A stretch of 64,000 nt of DNA from Flaccisagitta enflata (GCA_965153355.1 OZ231126.1:75392001-75456000), one strand, 5' to 3'; positions 1-13,527 are shown, counted from the first letter of the stretch. The notes: generated by a model not told the origin, from the sequence alone. Translations and numbers: made by a program.

Positions 1-748
1 TAGAGGAGTCCTCGCATATATCTGAAATAGGTATATCCGTCCGTCCGTTTGTCCATTGGTTGATAAGTCACATATATAATCATATCAAAATAACCTAACT
101 TTTCTTCCTTTGAAAATTTGTTTGTTTGTTTAGATATTCATTCATTGAACAAATAGGCTCATTAATAGAGGATACTTCCTTGGCCTATTTGGCTTTGTTA
201 TGAGTTAACACAGTACCGCAGTTATTCTTCCCCCGCCCCACTACGGTTGATCGGAATAGCCTCATTTAAGTGAATCGTATTTAAAATCGCTGTTTCATGT
301 TTCATCTGCGTCATTCAAATTCTGATATCTACGTGTTTTCCGTTCATTATATTCATGGTGAGCTGTGGTGAGCCTTGAATTAATGAAAATGATTTTATTC
401 TTCCCCCTGGGAAATTTTGGTTACATTAATTCTTTTCCGTTTCTTTTTGATTTTCCCTTTTCCCGCGACTTTCTGTTTTCTTTCTGTTTGTTTACATTTT
501 GTTTGTTAATCATTTTCGTTAAAACTTTCGATATTCGGTTCGATTTTTGTCTTTTGTTTGTTATCATCTTCTCCTGGGGAATTGTTGACATGATGTTACC
601 TGACGGAACAAAAATATCTAACCATTATCTGACCATTATCTGCACCAATATTTGACCAATATCTGTACCCTGACATTGACTACGAAAAACAAACGACTTT
701 CAAACTTTTAAACATATTTCGAAAAACAAAATTTGAATTACACAACAA

Positions 749-815
<67 letters not shown>

Positions 816-880
816 AACAACAACAACCTTCGCCGTGGATCATCGTCGTCACTTCTGGTCGGTCGGTCGCCTAACATTAG
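1..880. other. Non-coding sequence upstream of the PIEZO-A exon
   Basis: No coding exon is recognisable. Bases 1-200 resemble a divergent copy of the dispersed hairpin family A: a CCGTCCGTCCG tract near 38 and a GGCCTATTTGGCTTTG end near 182. Bases 741-830 are an (AAC)n microsatellite. The stretch ends in TAACATTAG, which fits as the splice acceptor of the exon at 881, so it is most likely intron of the PIEZO-A gene. Confidence 0.6.
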
Positions 881-1000
881 TCTGATCGGGATGTACATGT
901 CACTCGTCTTCGTCATCTCTCAATTTCTTCGACAATATGTCTCAAATCTCTACGCTACAATCATGTTCGATGAGCTTCCATGCGTCGATAGAATAATGAG
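881..1000 (+). CDS. PIEZO: PIEZO channel copy A, penultimate exon (pore inner helix and start of C-terminal domain)
   Basis: PIEZO proteins are trimeric mechanosensitive cation channels of the plasma membrane. The exon encodes the last transmembrane (pore-lining) helix, with GMYMSLVFVISQFLR, and then the cytosolic C-terminal domain start TIMFDELPCVDRIMR. The Met-Phe of IMF corresponds to the cytosolic constriction (M2493/F2494 of mouse Piezo1). FDEL replaces the usual FEEL. The borders are AG at 879-880 and GTGAGTG at 1001. The open frame continues in phase into the exon at 1275. All upstream exons, including the blades, lie outside the window or were not found. Naming rests on family motifs I know; exon borders are read from the sequence. 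Confidence 0.92.
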
Positions 1001-1020
1001 GTGAGTGAAATGAGGAGCAC

Positions 1021-1083
1021 GTGTGTGTGTGTGTGTGTGTGTTTTCTTGTTGTTGTTGCTGTTGTTGTTGTTGTTGTTGTTGC

Positions 1084-1165
<82 letters not shown>

Positions 1166-1168
1166 GAT
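1021..1168. repeat. (GT)n then (GTT)n microsatellite in PIEZO-A intron
   Basis: A pure GT run is followed by about 40 GTT triplets with two GCT interruptions. It fills most of the 274-bp intron between the two PIEZO-A exons. The apparent Val/Leu/Cys or Gln reading frames across it are period-3 artefacts. Confidence 0.95.
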
Positions 1169-1274
1169 AAATTGTTGTTATTTTGATCGATGTTTGTTGA
1201 TGCAACTATGAGACCTAAATATTTGACTCAATCCGTAGTGTTAGTAATATGGATTATGACTTTTTTATCCTCAG

Positions 1275-1399
1275 ATTGATGAAAGATATTTATCTGGTTC
1301 GCGAATGCAAAGATTTGGTGGCTGAAGAAGAGCTTTACGATAAACTCATCTTTCTGTACCGAAGTCCGGAACTGCTTATAAAGTGGACTGAACCCCCGA

Positions 1400-1404
<5 letters not shown>
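1275..1404 (+). CDS. PIEZO: PIEZO channel copy A, last exon
   Basis: The exon begins after TATCCTCAG and continues the frame of the exon ending at 1000. It encodes the end of the PIEZO C-terminal domain, with DIYLVRECKDLVAEEELY and then LIFLYRSPELLIKWT, which matches the extreme C-terminus of animal PIEZOs. The Pro-Glu of RSPE matches the second constriction (P2536/E2537 in mouse Piezo1). The frame closes with TAA at 1402-1404, four residues after the conserved Lys-Trp-Thr, the normal place for PIEZO to end. The bases GTAAGA at 1401 also look like a perfect splice donor, so a splice to a further exon cannot be excluded. The known family length favours the stop. Confidence 0.9.
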
Positions 1405-2864
<1,460 letters not shown>

Positions 2865-2935
2865 ACACACACACACTCATAGAGAGTGAGAGATGATGAT
2901 GATGATGATTTTTATTGTGACAAAGATAACACGTC

Positions 2936-3170
<235 letters not shown>

Positions 3171-3248
3171 TCCAAGTGATAGTTACATCTTATCAAACTG
3201 CCGAGGAACTTCCATGATTCTTTATGTGTGATAGCCACATGGTGTACA

Positions 3249-4030
3249 GTACCTTCTGAGCAAACCCAACTAAAACTGGAGGATTAATTTTTAGATACTT
3301 TAATTTCATCTCCCAAATTTCATTTCCCAAATTTCATTTTTAGTCGCGGACATGCGACTCTACACCTTGCCATGTCAGTCGTTCAGTAGGTTGGTAGGTC
3401 GGTCCATCAGTCCATCACATTTTGAAATTCTGAGCGGTTTTCGCACCGCCCTTGCCAAACCGTCTGCGACTGGATTGCGGTGTATCTGGCCTTGTTTGTT
3501 TCTAACTTAATTAAAAGATACTTGATTCTTTGAACATATTTGGCTGTCAAAAAAAATAACTCGTGAAATCAAAGTGCATGAAGACATCAATATGGAGTGT
3601 TCTAATCTATTCCCATTGGATTCAGCAGAAAATTTTACTTATCCAAGAACAGCCTAATCAGACAATTATTTCAGATTTTACGGTTCTTTATAGTTTTTAA
3701 GGACAATTGTCCTAAATTATTTTGAGACAATTGTCCTTAAAATTTTAAAATAGCTGTAAAACCTATAAAAATTGTCTGATTGAGCTATTCTTGTTGTCGA
3801 GGAGAGGTAAAATTTTCTGCCAAATGTAATGGTCTGGGTTAGAACACTTCAAAATGATGTGTTCATAGACTTTGATTTCAGGAATTATTTTTTTTAACAC
3901 TCGAATATGTTCAAAAAATAAATTATCTTTCAATTAGGTAAGATACAAAAAACAAAGATAAGGAAATAAAATCAAGGTTACAAAAATTAATCCTCCAGTT
4001 TTAGCCGGGTTTGCTCGGAAGGTACCGTAG
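3249..4030. mobile_element. Long palindromic element (MITE-like), interrupted by a family A copy
   Basis: The left outer end (GTACCTTCTGAGCAAACC near 3251, then AACTGGAGGATTAATTTT) is inverted at the right end (AAAATTAATCCTCCAGTT near 3980, then GGTTTGCTCGGAAGGTAC). The arms run almost continuously to a centre near 3717, where GGACAATTGTCC and its partner lie. The left arm is longer than the right by about 155 bp, exactly the length of the family A repeat at 3342-3497, so the palindrome was about 627 bp before that insertion. There is no ORF and no clear target duplication. Confidence 0.75.
3342..3497 (+). repeat. Family A hairpin repeat (complete)
   Basis: This is a reference copy. It has the 5' hairpin AGTCGCGGACATGCGACT, a CGGTCC-rich middle, the distal inverted motif CCGTCTGCGACTGG and the end GTATCTGGCCTTGTTT. 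It sits in the left arm of a palindrome whose right arm gives an empty-site comparison. The insertion is in a T-run with no obvious target duplication. Confidence 0.85.
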
Positions 4031-4293
4031 GTTCGAGATGAAAAATTCATGTTAGCAAAGGTATATTCAAGGGAAACTTTCCGTTTTATTTTGTGAGAAA
4101 ACCGTGGATACCGTGGATAAGATGATAACCATCCTTCATTTGCTTTCACGCAATGTGCCCGTCGGACATAACGTGTGCATGCAGTGTGCCCGGCGGACAA
4201 AATGTAGCGTCGTGCTGCTTACCTGTTAGATGAAAGCGACGAATGCACTCAGCGTGTTCTTCCTTTTTATTTGGATGGCTTTTGGGATGACAA

Positions 4294-4302
4294 CGATGTT
4301 TT
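4294..4302. repeat. 9-bp target-site duplication, left
   Basis: CGATGTTTT lies immediately outside the left end of the giant inverted-repeat element. An identical copy lies at 19942-19950, immediately outside the right end. Confidence 0.85.
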
Positions 4303-4545
4303 GGCAAAGGTCCTTTACCCTGCCAAGCATCTTTTTGGGAGGGCCCTGCCAAGTGTTGACTCCACATAATTTTGGGATGAACCCTGATCCACCTTGCAAA
4401 TGAGTGATTCACCCTGCCAAAGTAAAAACGGTTGTATTACCCTTAGATTTCCCAGTGGAAACCCACTGGTCTTACACATATAAACATATGGGTCCAACCT
4501 AAGACACAAATACCTCTTGTAACATAACAGTATCTTGCAACATCT
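4303..4545. repeat. Unique outer part of left inverted terminal repeat
   Basis: It pairs with 19700-19941 in inverse orientation with only scattered differences, for example a T/C change in AAGTGTTGACTCC. It contains ACCCTGCCAAG-type boxes like the inner array, so the array probably grew from the terminus. Confidence 0.8.
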
Positions 4546-5411
4546 TGTAACATCCTTTTAAGACCGCCCTGCCAAGTTTCAACTCACCTTGCCAAATCCT
4601 AAGGATCCCCCTGCCAAGATTTATATTGGTAAAACCCTGCCAATGATTGATATATATCTTGCTACATCTAGTAACATCCTTTGAGGACCGCCCTGCCAAG
4701 TTTTGCACTCACCCTGCCAAATCTTAAATGTCACCCTGCCAAATTTCAAATTGGTAGAACCCTGCCAATGATTGATATATATCTTGCTACATCTAGTAAC
4801 ATCCTTTTTGGACCGCCCTGCCAAGTTTTGCACTCACCCTGCCAAATCTTGAGCGTCACCCTGCCAAATTTTAAGTTGGTAAAACCCTGCCAATGATTGA
4901 TATATATTGTACTACATCTAGTAACATCCTTTTAGAACTACCCTGCCAAGTTTTGCACTCACCCTGCCAAATCTTAAGCATCACCCTGCCAAATTTTAAG
5001 TTGGTAGAACCCTGCCAATGATTGATATATATCTTGCTACATCTAGTAACATCCTTTTAGGACCGCCCTGCCAAGTTTTGCACTCACCCTGCTAAATCTT
5101 AAGTGTCACCCTGCCAAATTTTAAGTTGGTAGAACCCTGCCAATGATTGATATATTTCTTGCTACATCTAGTAACATCCTTTTAGGACCGCCCTGCCAAG
5201 TTTTGCACTCACCCTGCCAAATCATAAGTGTCACCCTGCCAAATTTCAAATTGGTAGAACCCTACCAATGATGGATATATATCTTGCTACATCTAGTAAC
5301 ATCCTTTTAGGACCCCCCTGCCAAGTTTTGCACTCAGCCCTGCCAAATCTTAAGCGTCACCCTGCCAAATTTTGAGTTGGTAGAACCCTGCCAATGATTG
5401 ATATATATCTT
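4546..5411. repeat. 125-bp tandem repeat array, left arm
   Basis: There are about seven units with a period of 125 bp: CAATGATTGATATATAT recurs at 4641, 4766, 4891 and 5016. Each unit carries four CCCTGCCAA boxes, a CATCTAGTAACATCC segment and an ATATATAT step. The same unit runs inverted in the right arm. Confidence 0.92.
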
Positions 5412-8229
5412 AGATATTTGTAGAGATATTTGTTAAGGTATTTTTCAGATATTTGTAGAGATACTTGTAGAGATATTTGTAGAGATATTTGTAGAGATAT
5501 TTGTAGAAATATTTGTGGAGATATTTGTGGAGATATTTGAGGAGATATTTGAGGAGATATTTGTAGAGATATTTGTAGAGATATTTGTAGAGATATTTGT
5601 AGAGATATTTGTAGAGATATTTGTGGAGATATTTGTAGAGATATTTGTAAAGATATTTGTAGAGATATTTGTAGAGATATTTGTAGAGATATTTGTAGAG
5701 ATATTTGTAGAGATATTTGTAGAGATATTTGTAGAGATATTTGAAGAGATATTTGTTGAGATATTTGTAGAGATATTTGTAGAGATATTTGTAAAGATAT
5801 TTGTACAGATATTTGTGGAGATATTTGTGGAGATATTTGTAGAGATATTTGTAAAGATACTTATAGAGATATTTCTAGAGATATTTGTAGAGATATTTGT
5901 AGAGATTTTTGTAGAGATATTTGTAGAGATATTTGTAGAGATATTTGTAGAGATATTTGTAGAGATATTTGTGGAGATATTTGTAGAGATATTTGTAGAG
6001 ATATTTGTAGAGATATTTGTAGAGATATTTGTAGAGATATTTGTAGAGATATTTGTAGAGATATTTGTAGAGATATTTGTAGAGATATTTGTAGAGATAT
6101 TTGTAGAGATATTTGTAGAGATATTTGTAGAGATATTTGTAGAGATATTTGTAGAGATATTTGTAGAGATATTTGTAGAGATATTTGTAGAGATATTTGT
6201 AGAGATATTTGTGGAGATATTTGTAGAGATATTTGTAAAGATATTTGTAGAGATATTTATAAAGATATTTGTAGAGATATTTGTAGGGATACTTGTAGAG
6301 ATACTTGTAGAGATATTTGTAGAGATATTTGTAGAGATATTTGTAGAGATATTTGTAGAGATATTTGTAGAGATATTTGTGGAGATATTTGTAGAGATAT
6401 TTGTAAAGATATTTGTAGAGATATTTGTAGAGATATTTGTAGAGATATTTGTAGAGATATTTGTAGAGATATTTGTGGAGATATTTGTAGAGATATTTGT
6501 AGAGATATTTGTAGAGATATTTGTACAGATATTTGTAGAGATATTTATAGTGATATGAGTACAGATATTTGTAGAGATATTTGTAGAGATATTTGTAGAG
6601 ATATTTGTAGAGATATTTGTGGAGATATTTGTAGAGATATTTGTAGAGATATTTGTAGAGATATTTGTAGAGATATTTGTAGAGATATTTGTAGAGATAT
6701 TTGTACAGATATTTGTAGAGATATTTGTAGAGATATTTGTACAGATATTTGTAGAGATATTTGTAGAGATATGAGTACAGATATTTGTAGAGATATTTGT
6801 AGAGATATTTGTAGAGATATTTGTAGAGATATTTGTAGAGATATTTGTAGAGATATTTTTAGAGATATTTGTGGAGATATTTGTAGAGATATTTGTGGAG
6901 ATATTTGTAGAGATATTTATAAAGATATTTGTAGAGATATTTGTAGAGATACTTGTAGAGATACTTGTAGAGATATTTGTAGAGATATTTGTAGAGATAT
7001 TTGTAGAGATATTTGTAGAGATATTTGTAGAGATATTTGTGGAGATATTTGTAGAGATTTTTGTAAAGATATTTGTAGAAATATTTGTAGAGATATTTGT
7101 AGAGATATTTGTAGAGATATTTGTAGAGATATTTGTAGAGATATTTGTGGAGATATTTGTAGAGATATTTGTAGAGATATTTGTAGAGATATTTGTACAG
7201 ATATTTGTAGAGATATTTATAGTGATATGAGTACAGATATTTGTAGAGATATTTGTAGAGATATTTGTAGAGATATTTGTAGAGATATTTGTGGAGATAT
7301 TTGTAGAGATATTTGTAGAGATATTTGTAGAGATATTTGTAGAGATATTTGTAGAGATATTTGTAGAGATATTTGTACAGATATTTGTAGAGATATTTGT
7401 AGAGATATTTGTACAGATATTTGTAGAGATATTTGTAGAGATATGAGTACAGATATTTGTAGAGATATTTGTAGAGATATTTGTAGAGATATTTGTAGAG
7501 ATATTTGTAGAGATATTTGTAGAGATATTTTTAGAGATATTTGTGGAGATATTTGTAGAGATATTTGTGGAGATATTTGTAGAGATATTTATAAAGATAT
7601 TTGTAGAGATATTTGTAGAGATACTTGTAGAGATACTTGTAGAGATATTTGTAGAGATATTTGTGGAGATATTTGTAGAGATATTTGTAGAGATATTTGT
7701 GGAGATTTTTGTAGAGATTTTTGTAAAGATATTTGTAGAGATATTTGTAGAGATATTTGTAGAGATATTTGTAGAGATATTTGTAGAGATATTTGTAGAG
7801 ATATTTGTGGAGATATTTGTAGAGATATTTGTAGAGATATTTGTAGAGATATTTGTACAGATATTTGTAGAGATATGAGTACAGATATTTGTAGAGATAT
7901 TTGTAGAGATATTTGTAGAGATATTTGTAGAGATATTTGTAGAGATATTTGTACAGATATTTGTAGTGATATTAGTAGAGATATTTTTAGAGATATTTGT
8001 AGAGATATTTGTAGAGATATTTGTAGAGATATTTGTAGAGACATTTGTAGAGATATTTGTAGAGATATTTGTAGAAATATTTGTACAGATATTTGTAGAG
8101 ATATTTGTAGAGATATTTGTAAAGACATTTGTTGAGATATTTGTAAAGATATTTGTAGAGATATTTGTAGAGATATTTGTAGAGATATTTGTAGAGATAT
8201 TTGTAGAGATATATATAGAGATATTTTTA
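5412..8229. repeat. 12-bp minisatellite (ATATTTGTAGAG)n, left arm, with 672-bp higher-order repeat
   Basis: About 235 units of 12 bp have point variants (GTGGAG, GTAAAG, GTACAG, GAGTACAG). Variant markers recur at a fixed distance: GATATGAGTACAG at about 6553 and 7225, and again at 6769 and 7441. This shows a higher-order unit of 672 bp (56 x 12). The long reading frames here exist only because the period is a multiple of three. Confidence 0.95.
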
Positions 8230-8317
8230 TGCCAATGATTGATATATATCTCGCTACATCTAGTAACATCCTTTTAGGACTGCCCTGCCAAGTTATTCAA
8301 CATAGGGCAACAAAAAA

Positions 8318-8563
8318 ACAAGGCCATTGCGTTACAAGTCGCGTGCGGTTGTTAAGACCATAAGACTAAAAGACTAATAGACCAAAAGACTTAAAGACTT
8401 AATGTAAATTCAATTCAAATAACTTAAAATGACTCAAAATGACTTAAAATGATGCAAAACGGCGAAAAAAAGCTAAACGTGACGGACCGACAGACGGACG
8501 GACCGACCAACCGACGGACCAACGGACAGAGCGGATTGTAGAGTCGCGTGCACGCGACTAAAA
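8318..8563 (-). repeat. Family A hairpin repeat
   Basis: It is read on the minus strand. The plus strand shows the end motif ACAAGGCC, then the distal motif AGTCGCGTGCGG near 8336, then the GGACCGAC-rich middle. It closes with the hairpin AGTCGCGTGCACGCGACT at 8542-8559. The loop TGC is shared between hairpin and distal motif. Confidence 0.8.
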
Positions 8564-8763
8564 AAAAAAATTTTTAATAATTTTCATAGTATTGTTAACA
8601 AAACCAAAATTCTGTGATACCAAGCTTTTTTTTACTTTTATTTAAGTGGCTGAAGTTGAAATCACAAAATCTAAGTAAAAAACTGTTATTCAACAAGAAT
8701 AAAAGTTTTCATATCAAAATTGATGATACAAATGAACCGATATTCAACTTTCTAAACAAGATA

Positions 8764-8939
8764 CAGTAGGACCCCGCCTCATCGGTCCCATTGAGACTGA
8801 AGATTTTTCACCTTTATCTCAGGTACACTTTTAAGGAGAAGTGAAATCACATTGAAAACTAATATTTGGGGCCTTAAAACATTGACCTTAATTAATGAGG
8901 AACCGTTAAAGGCGGGTCTGTTATTGCGGGGTTCCACTG
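8764..8939. mobile_element. pogo/Tigger-like MITE, 176 bp
   Basis: Imperfect inverted ends (CAGTAGGACCCCGCC and, inverted, CAGTGGAACCCCGC) are flanked by TA on both sides (8762-8763 and 8940-8941). The CAGTRGRACCCC terminus with a TA target is typical of pogo/Tigger DNA transposons. It is too short to code for anything. Confidence 0.7.
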
Positions 8940-8941
8940 TA

Positions 8942-9403
8942 GGTTTTTTTTTGCATATTTCAAATATTTACTACTGCAAAAAAAAAAACAATCGAGCCAT
9001 AATAGATAGAAAATGGTCAACTATGCTAAATTGAAATCGAAACTGGTCAAAAATATCTTTTCTTTCTTGAACAATAAATGTCAAGTAGTTTGTATCCATA
9101 ATCTAACTTTGGTTTATCCTAAAATTGCATAACTAAAATTTGATGTCTTAATACTTTCCCATACTTGAAAAAGATCACCCTGTAGGTGAACTAGCAGTGC
9201 AGTGTTGCTTTACATTACTAGCTGCATGAATTTTGATTTTGATTTCTTTAATTTTCCCATAGGAAATTATAGGTCACAGGCCCCTCTTGGGCCGCTTCCC
9301 AAAAAGAAATACAATGCGAGCCAAAAAAAAATATTAAAGCTGAGAAATTGCAACAGTTTTAGTAACGTTTGTCCTTTGTAAACTATGAAAAAAATTCTTT
9401 TTA
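8942..9403. other. Non-coding stretch inside the giant element
   Basis: I see nothing coding. It is A/T-rich with poly-A runs. A short piece at 9270-9305 (GGCCCCTCTTGGGCCGC) resembles the end of family B. Confidence 0.4.
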
Positions 9404-9470
9404 AGTGCGTCCTCGCACATCTGTAAGAGGTCGTGTCCGTCTGTTTGTTGGTTGGGTAACGCAAACATTT
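9404..9470 (+). repeat. Divergent family A fragment
   Basis: The hairpin-like GTGCGTCCTCGCAC is followed by TGTCCGTCTGTTTGTTGGTTGG, the family's pyrimidine-rich middle. The distal end is missing. Confidence 0.5.
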
Positions 9471-9553
9471 GAAATGTGCAAAATGGTTGATTCTGACGTA
9501 GTTAATCCTTTTCTTACCTCATGCCTTACTGCATTCTTTTTGATTCATGTATT

Positions 9554-9594
9554 TATTAATTCATTCATTCATTCATTCATTCATTCATTCATTT
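9554..9594. repeat. (ATTC)n microsatellite
   Basis: There are about nine perfect ATTC units immediately before a family A copy. Confidence 0.9.
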
Positions 9595-9772
9595 TTAGTT
9601 GCGGACATGCAACTCTATAAGAGGCTTTGTCTGTCCATCCGTCGGATGGTTGGTTGGTTGGTTGGTCGGTCGGTCGGTTGGTCCGTCACGCTCAAGTTGA
9701 AAAGTAGGAAAAAGCACATTTCCGCCCCTGCCCACCCGTCCGCAACTGGTGGCCGTGTATCCAGCCTTGTTT
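9595..9772 (+). repeat. Family A hairpin repeat, AGTTGC subfamily
   Basis: The hairpin AGTTGCGGACATGCAACT is followed by CTCTATAAGAGGC, a long (GGTT)/(GGTC) run, the distal motif CCGTCCGCAACTGG and the end CCAGCCTTGTTT. Both hairpin arms and the distal copy carry T/A where other copies have C/G. Confidence 0.85.
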
Positions 9773-10144
9773 CATTCAATCATTCATCCATTCATCAAAA
9801 ACGTTTATTTACAAATTCTTTATCAAGCGAGGCGCACTTATCGGCCATAACTTGGCCTTGTTTTCCTACATATGTATTGATACATTGTTCTTCATTCTTA
9901 CATAAAATCCAAACAAGTTGATCAAATTCAATAGGACTGTTGGCAAATTGTTCAATTTCTAAAGCTCTTTAAAATGCTTATAAATAACAATTTTATTTAT
10001 GTTATATCAGCTGTATAAAACTAGTCTTTAGTTTTTACTTTTTTATGAGTCGCACTGTAGTGAAAGAAGGGAAGAAAAAATCAAGGAAAACCGAAAGAAA
10101 ATAGAAACAAGAAGAGAAAGAAAGAACAAAAAAAATAAAGAGAG

Positions 10145-10258
10145 AAGAAAACAAGAAAGAAAGCAAGCAACCAAGCAAGACAGAAAAAAAGAAAGAAAGA
10201 AAGAAAGAAAGAGAAGAAAGAAAGAAAGAGAGAAAGAAAGAAAGGAAAAAAGGAAAAT

Positions 10259-10304
<46 letters not shown>

Positions 10305-10340
10305 GAAGGAAGAAAGAAAGAAAGCAAGAGAGAAACTGCT
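10145..10340. repeat. (GAAA)n microsatellite
   Basis: This is an imperfect then near-perfect GAAA tract (best at 10255-10320), followed by family A-like pieces at 10395-10420 (CCCACCCGTCCGCACC). Confidence 0.9.
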
Positions 10341-10477
10341 TTTCAAGGTATGTGTGTTGGTGGGGGGCCATGGGGTGTGGATTGGGATTGGATGCCCCTG
10401 CCCACCCGTCCGCACCAAAATTGCGACCCCGCCTCACTTGTTGTCTTTTTCTCGCCAGATTCATTTTTCTTTGCTTT

Positions 10478-10570
10478 TTTAGTCGCATGAGACTCTACAC
10501 CTCGCTTCGTCCGTCCGTCCATCAGTTGATCGGTCTGTTGGTCCATCACATTTTAGCTTTTTTTAGTTAT
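10478..10570 (+). repeat. Family A hairpin repeat, 5' part
   Basis: AGTCGCATGAGACT is followed by CTACACCTCGCTTCG and CCGTCCGTCC. The distal half is missing or rearranged. Confidence 0.6.
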
Positions 10571-10702
10571 ACTCTTTAATCTCAATGCTGCTTCCCAAAA
10601 AAGTCTAATGAACAAAATTAGCCCCCCCCCCTGCCCCCTGCCCACCGCTCACTGGAAAAGAAAAGTTTTTTTCTTTACATCAAAGAAAAAAATCGGGTTT
10701 AT

Positions 10703-10803
<101 letters not shown>

Positions 10804-10917
10804 CAGGGAAGCAGAGAGAAACAAAAATATCAAACATATGACGCTATTGCTGTCAGTTAATGAGGAAGGGCCTCTCTCCCCTCGGTTGTTTTTATCCTAA
10901 AAAAAATGAAAAAAATG

Positions 10918-10995
10918 AAAACAACGCCGGATACACCGCCAACTAAGTCGCATGCGGGTGGGCAGGGGCAGTGATGAAATACACCAGTAAGCCAG
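10918..10995 (-). repeat. Family A fragment, distal end
   Basis: GCCGGATACACCGCC is followed by AAGTCGCATGCGGGTGGGCAG, the terminal and distal motifs of the family read on the minus strand. No hairpin end follows. Confidence 0.55.
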
Positions 10996-11465
10996 TTGGG
11001 CAGGAGCTGTAATCCCAAAATCGCCCGTAGACGCCAAAAAAGCTATTTGTTAAGGGAGCCTTCTTGCTCTATTTTGTCCACTTTGTAAATCAGATAGGCA
11101 AACATACTTTTGAGATTCAAGAACAGAGTAGCGGCTTTGATTAGTAAATCAGTCCGTTAAATGACACTTCTGATGTTGTTTGGAAGATTGATGAAAAAAC
11201 TTCGATTAAGAATGCATGGATGCTTTATCACGTTGAACAGCTTTAAAATTCTAAGCTTCAAGAATAATCTCTTGTCTCACACCAAAATCCATGACTCTTA
11301 TGACAACAATAGCGTACAACGGTCTCTTCTTCCATTTTACCAGTCTTTCTATCCATCTATCTTTGCCTCCAAGGACAAGCGATTCACTAATGAGTAACAG
11401 TTCACAGCTGAATGATGGCATGTAAATTTATGTCGAAATATTCTGTGGTAGTCTACTACAAATCA
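10996..11465. other. Non-coding stretch inside the giant element
   Basis: Nothing supportable. A 78-codon frame at 11161-11397 has no family features and no conserved neighbours. Confidence 0.35.
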
Positions 11466-12159
11466 TATGTGTATTAATTTACTTCTCGAACTCACCTTTT
11501 TTGGAAAATCAGTACTTAAAAAGGTGGATTAGACCAATATGGAGGTGGGGAACACGATGGTGAGGTCAAAAATACCAAAAAACCCCATCTTAGGGCGGCG
11601 CATCACGCCTCAGGGCCCGGATTGAGCATTTTTCGCATTTTTTCGTATATTTTGGCCAATATATGAAGTATATTTGGATATGTAAGGAAGAAATTGAATA
11701 AATGTGGACTCAATATGTTTATTTCAATTGCAGACACCCTTGCCGTTGCATTCAAGGCACCCTAGATCCTACTGAGGGGCCCAGATTGAGCATAAAAGAC
11801 ATAGTTTGCATTTTTTTCCAGTTATTTCAGGTGTATCAGGAAAGAATAGACATACATTGAAAGAGCCATTGTAGTTTTCGTTGGGGGATAGTTCTTAGAA
11901 CCTTACCAAAACAATTTGAACACCCAAAACAACGTTCTTGGTCACAGCCACACAGGGGTGCATATAGTTGCACAGCTTTTGATTTCTTCCCCCCCCCCCC
12001 TTGGTCCACCAATTTTCGACCCCGCTCAGTTGAAGTGTACAGTTGAAGCGACGGAAGTGGCACTAAAATTGACCACTTCCACATCCCTACTTGGGACTGG
12101 GCAAAACTATGCTTAATGATGAAGCTGCCGTATCGCCATCATAGAAATAACTACAAAAA

Positions 12160-12900
12160 GCTCTCCTGTGTTCTACAGGACTTTGTCCCCTTTGGGGCCG
12201 CTGCTCTGCTTCTCCTCACTCCAATTCACAATTACTCAAAGTAGGGCAACGGGTATCGCTGACCACAAATTGCCCTTGGACCACCTGTTTCTTCCTTTTC
12301 CCTGTTCTCTCTTTTTGGGCAGCCGCCCCTGAGGAACCGGTGACCTATGATTCCACATAGGGCAGATTTTCCGATTTTTGTCCATCCATCCGTCTGACCC
12401 CCCCCAGTCTAGAACTTAGGTTCCTGCGCCTTAGATAAGGCCTTTCAGTACCTTATTCAGTCCCCTAAGATCCAAATCAGGCCTTTTCAGACCCCAAATC
12501 TGGCCTTATAAACCCAAAATTAGGCATTCTAAACCTAAAACTAAGCCTATCAGACCCACATCAGGCCTTCCAACTCCCGGCTCATAATCAGGCTTTCCCA
12601 GCCCATAATCCGGCCTTGAGCCTTGAATTACACCCAAAACCAGGCCTCTATCCCCATAACCAGCTTCTAAATTCTCTCAGACCTTCTATCAAGCATCTTA
12701 GACTTCAAATCAGGCAACTCAAACCTTAAATCAGGCTACTTAGACCCAAAATCAGGTATTAAAGACCCTGCAATTGTCCAGCATGTAATCATTATCATTG
12801 GCCCCTCCGAGGCCGCTACCCCACTCATTATCGTAGGTCAATATAAAATAATATAAGGGCATTGGGTACCGCTGACCATGTAAGGCTTTTGCGACTATTC
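12160..12900 (+). repeat. Family B module with degenerate 20-bp repeats
   Basis: It begins CCTGTGTTCTACAGGAC and CCCCTTTGGGGCCGCTG, then a CAGGGCAACGGGTATCG-like segment. At about 12400-12790 follow degenerate units of roughly 20 bp of the AGGCCTTTCAGACCC type. It closes with a second GGGTACCGCTGACCATG segment near 12866. Confidence 0.6.
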
Positions 12901-13527
12901 TTTCCTATTCCTTTATTTCCTGTTCCTTTCTCGCCTACTACGTGTATTAAAAAAAACGCAAGTTTTTCCATAGGTAATTTTTGCGCCTATGGTTCACTTT
13001 GAACATGATTTATTGGTGACTAAATTGAAACTTTTTTCAAGGGTTTCTTTTGAGCACAATCCCACATCTGTTGCTTCATTCGTTTAGGAGTCACACTCAA
13101 ATGAAGGTGCATGAGTCAAAATTTCAAAATTCAGTAGGAGGAAAAAAAGGAGGTTTTGGGGTGAAGATGGTAGAGTGATTACACTGCCATAAGCAATCGG
13201 GCATTGTTCTACCCATGCTGTCTGCTTTAATAGTTTCTATATTTGAGTTGCTCAATGTCTATGATGAAAAATGAAGCACCGACTGTAATTTAATGTGAAA
13301 AAAAAACCCTTTGAAACCATTATGGATCAAACTGAAAATCAAAGGCGAAAATAAGTAAAATATATGTTACTTCAGCACATCATTTTCTCTGCATCAACTT
13401 AATTCTGATGGCTAAAACTCTTTGATATGATGCACAGAAACTCAAATAAACCAAAACAGCTCGCAAAAAAACTGCTCAGAAGATAATAGAGTCCATTTCA
13501 AGCTCTTCTATGAAAAACTTGCGTTTT

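Noticed and set aside
4546-5411. CRISPR-like regular repeat-spacer pattern
   Set aside because: Repeats are 125 bp and contiguous, with no unique spacers, in a metazoan locus.
5515-8269. Very long reading frames on both strands (347, 526 and 226 codons)
   Set aside because: They come from a 12-bp tandem repeat whose period is a multiple of three. All six frames behave alike, and repetitive Ile-Phe-Val-Glu or Cys-Arg-Asp peptides are not evidence of a gene.
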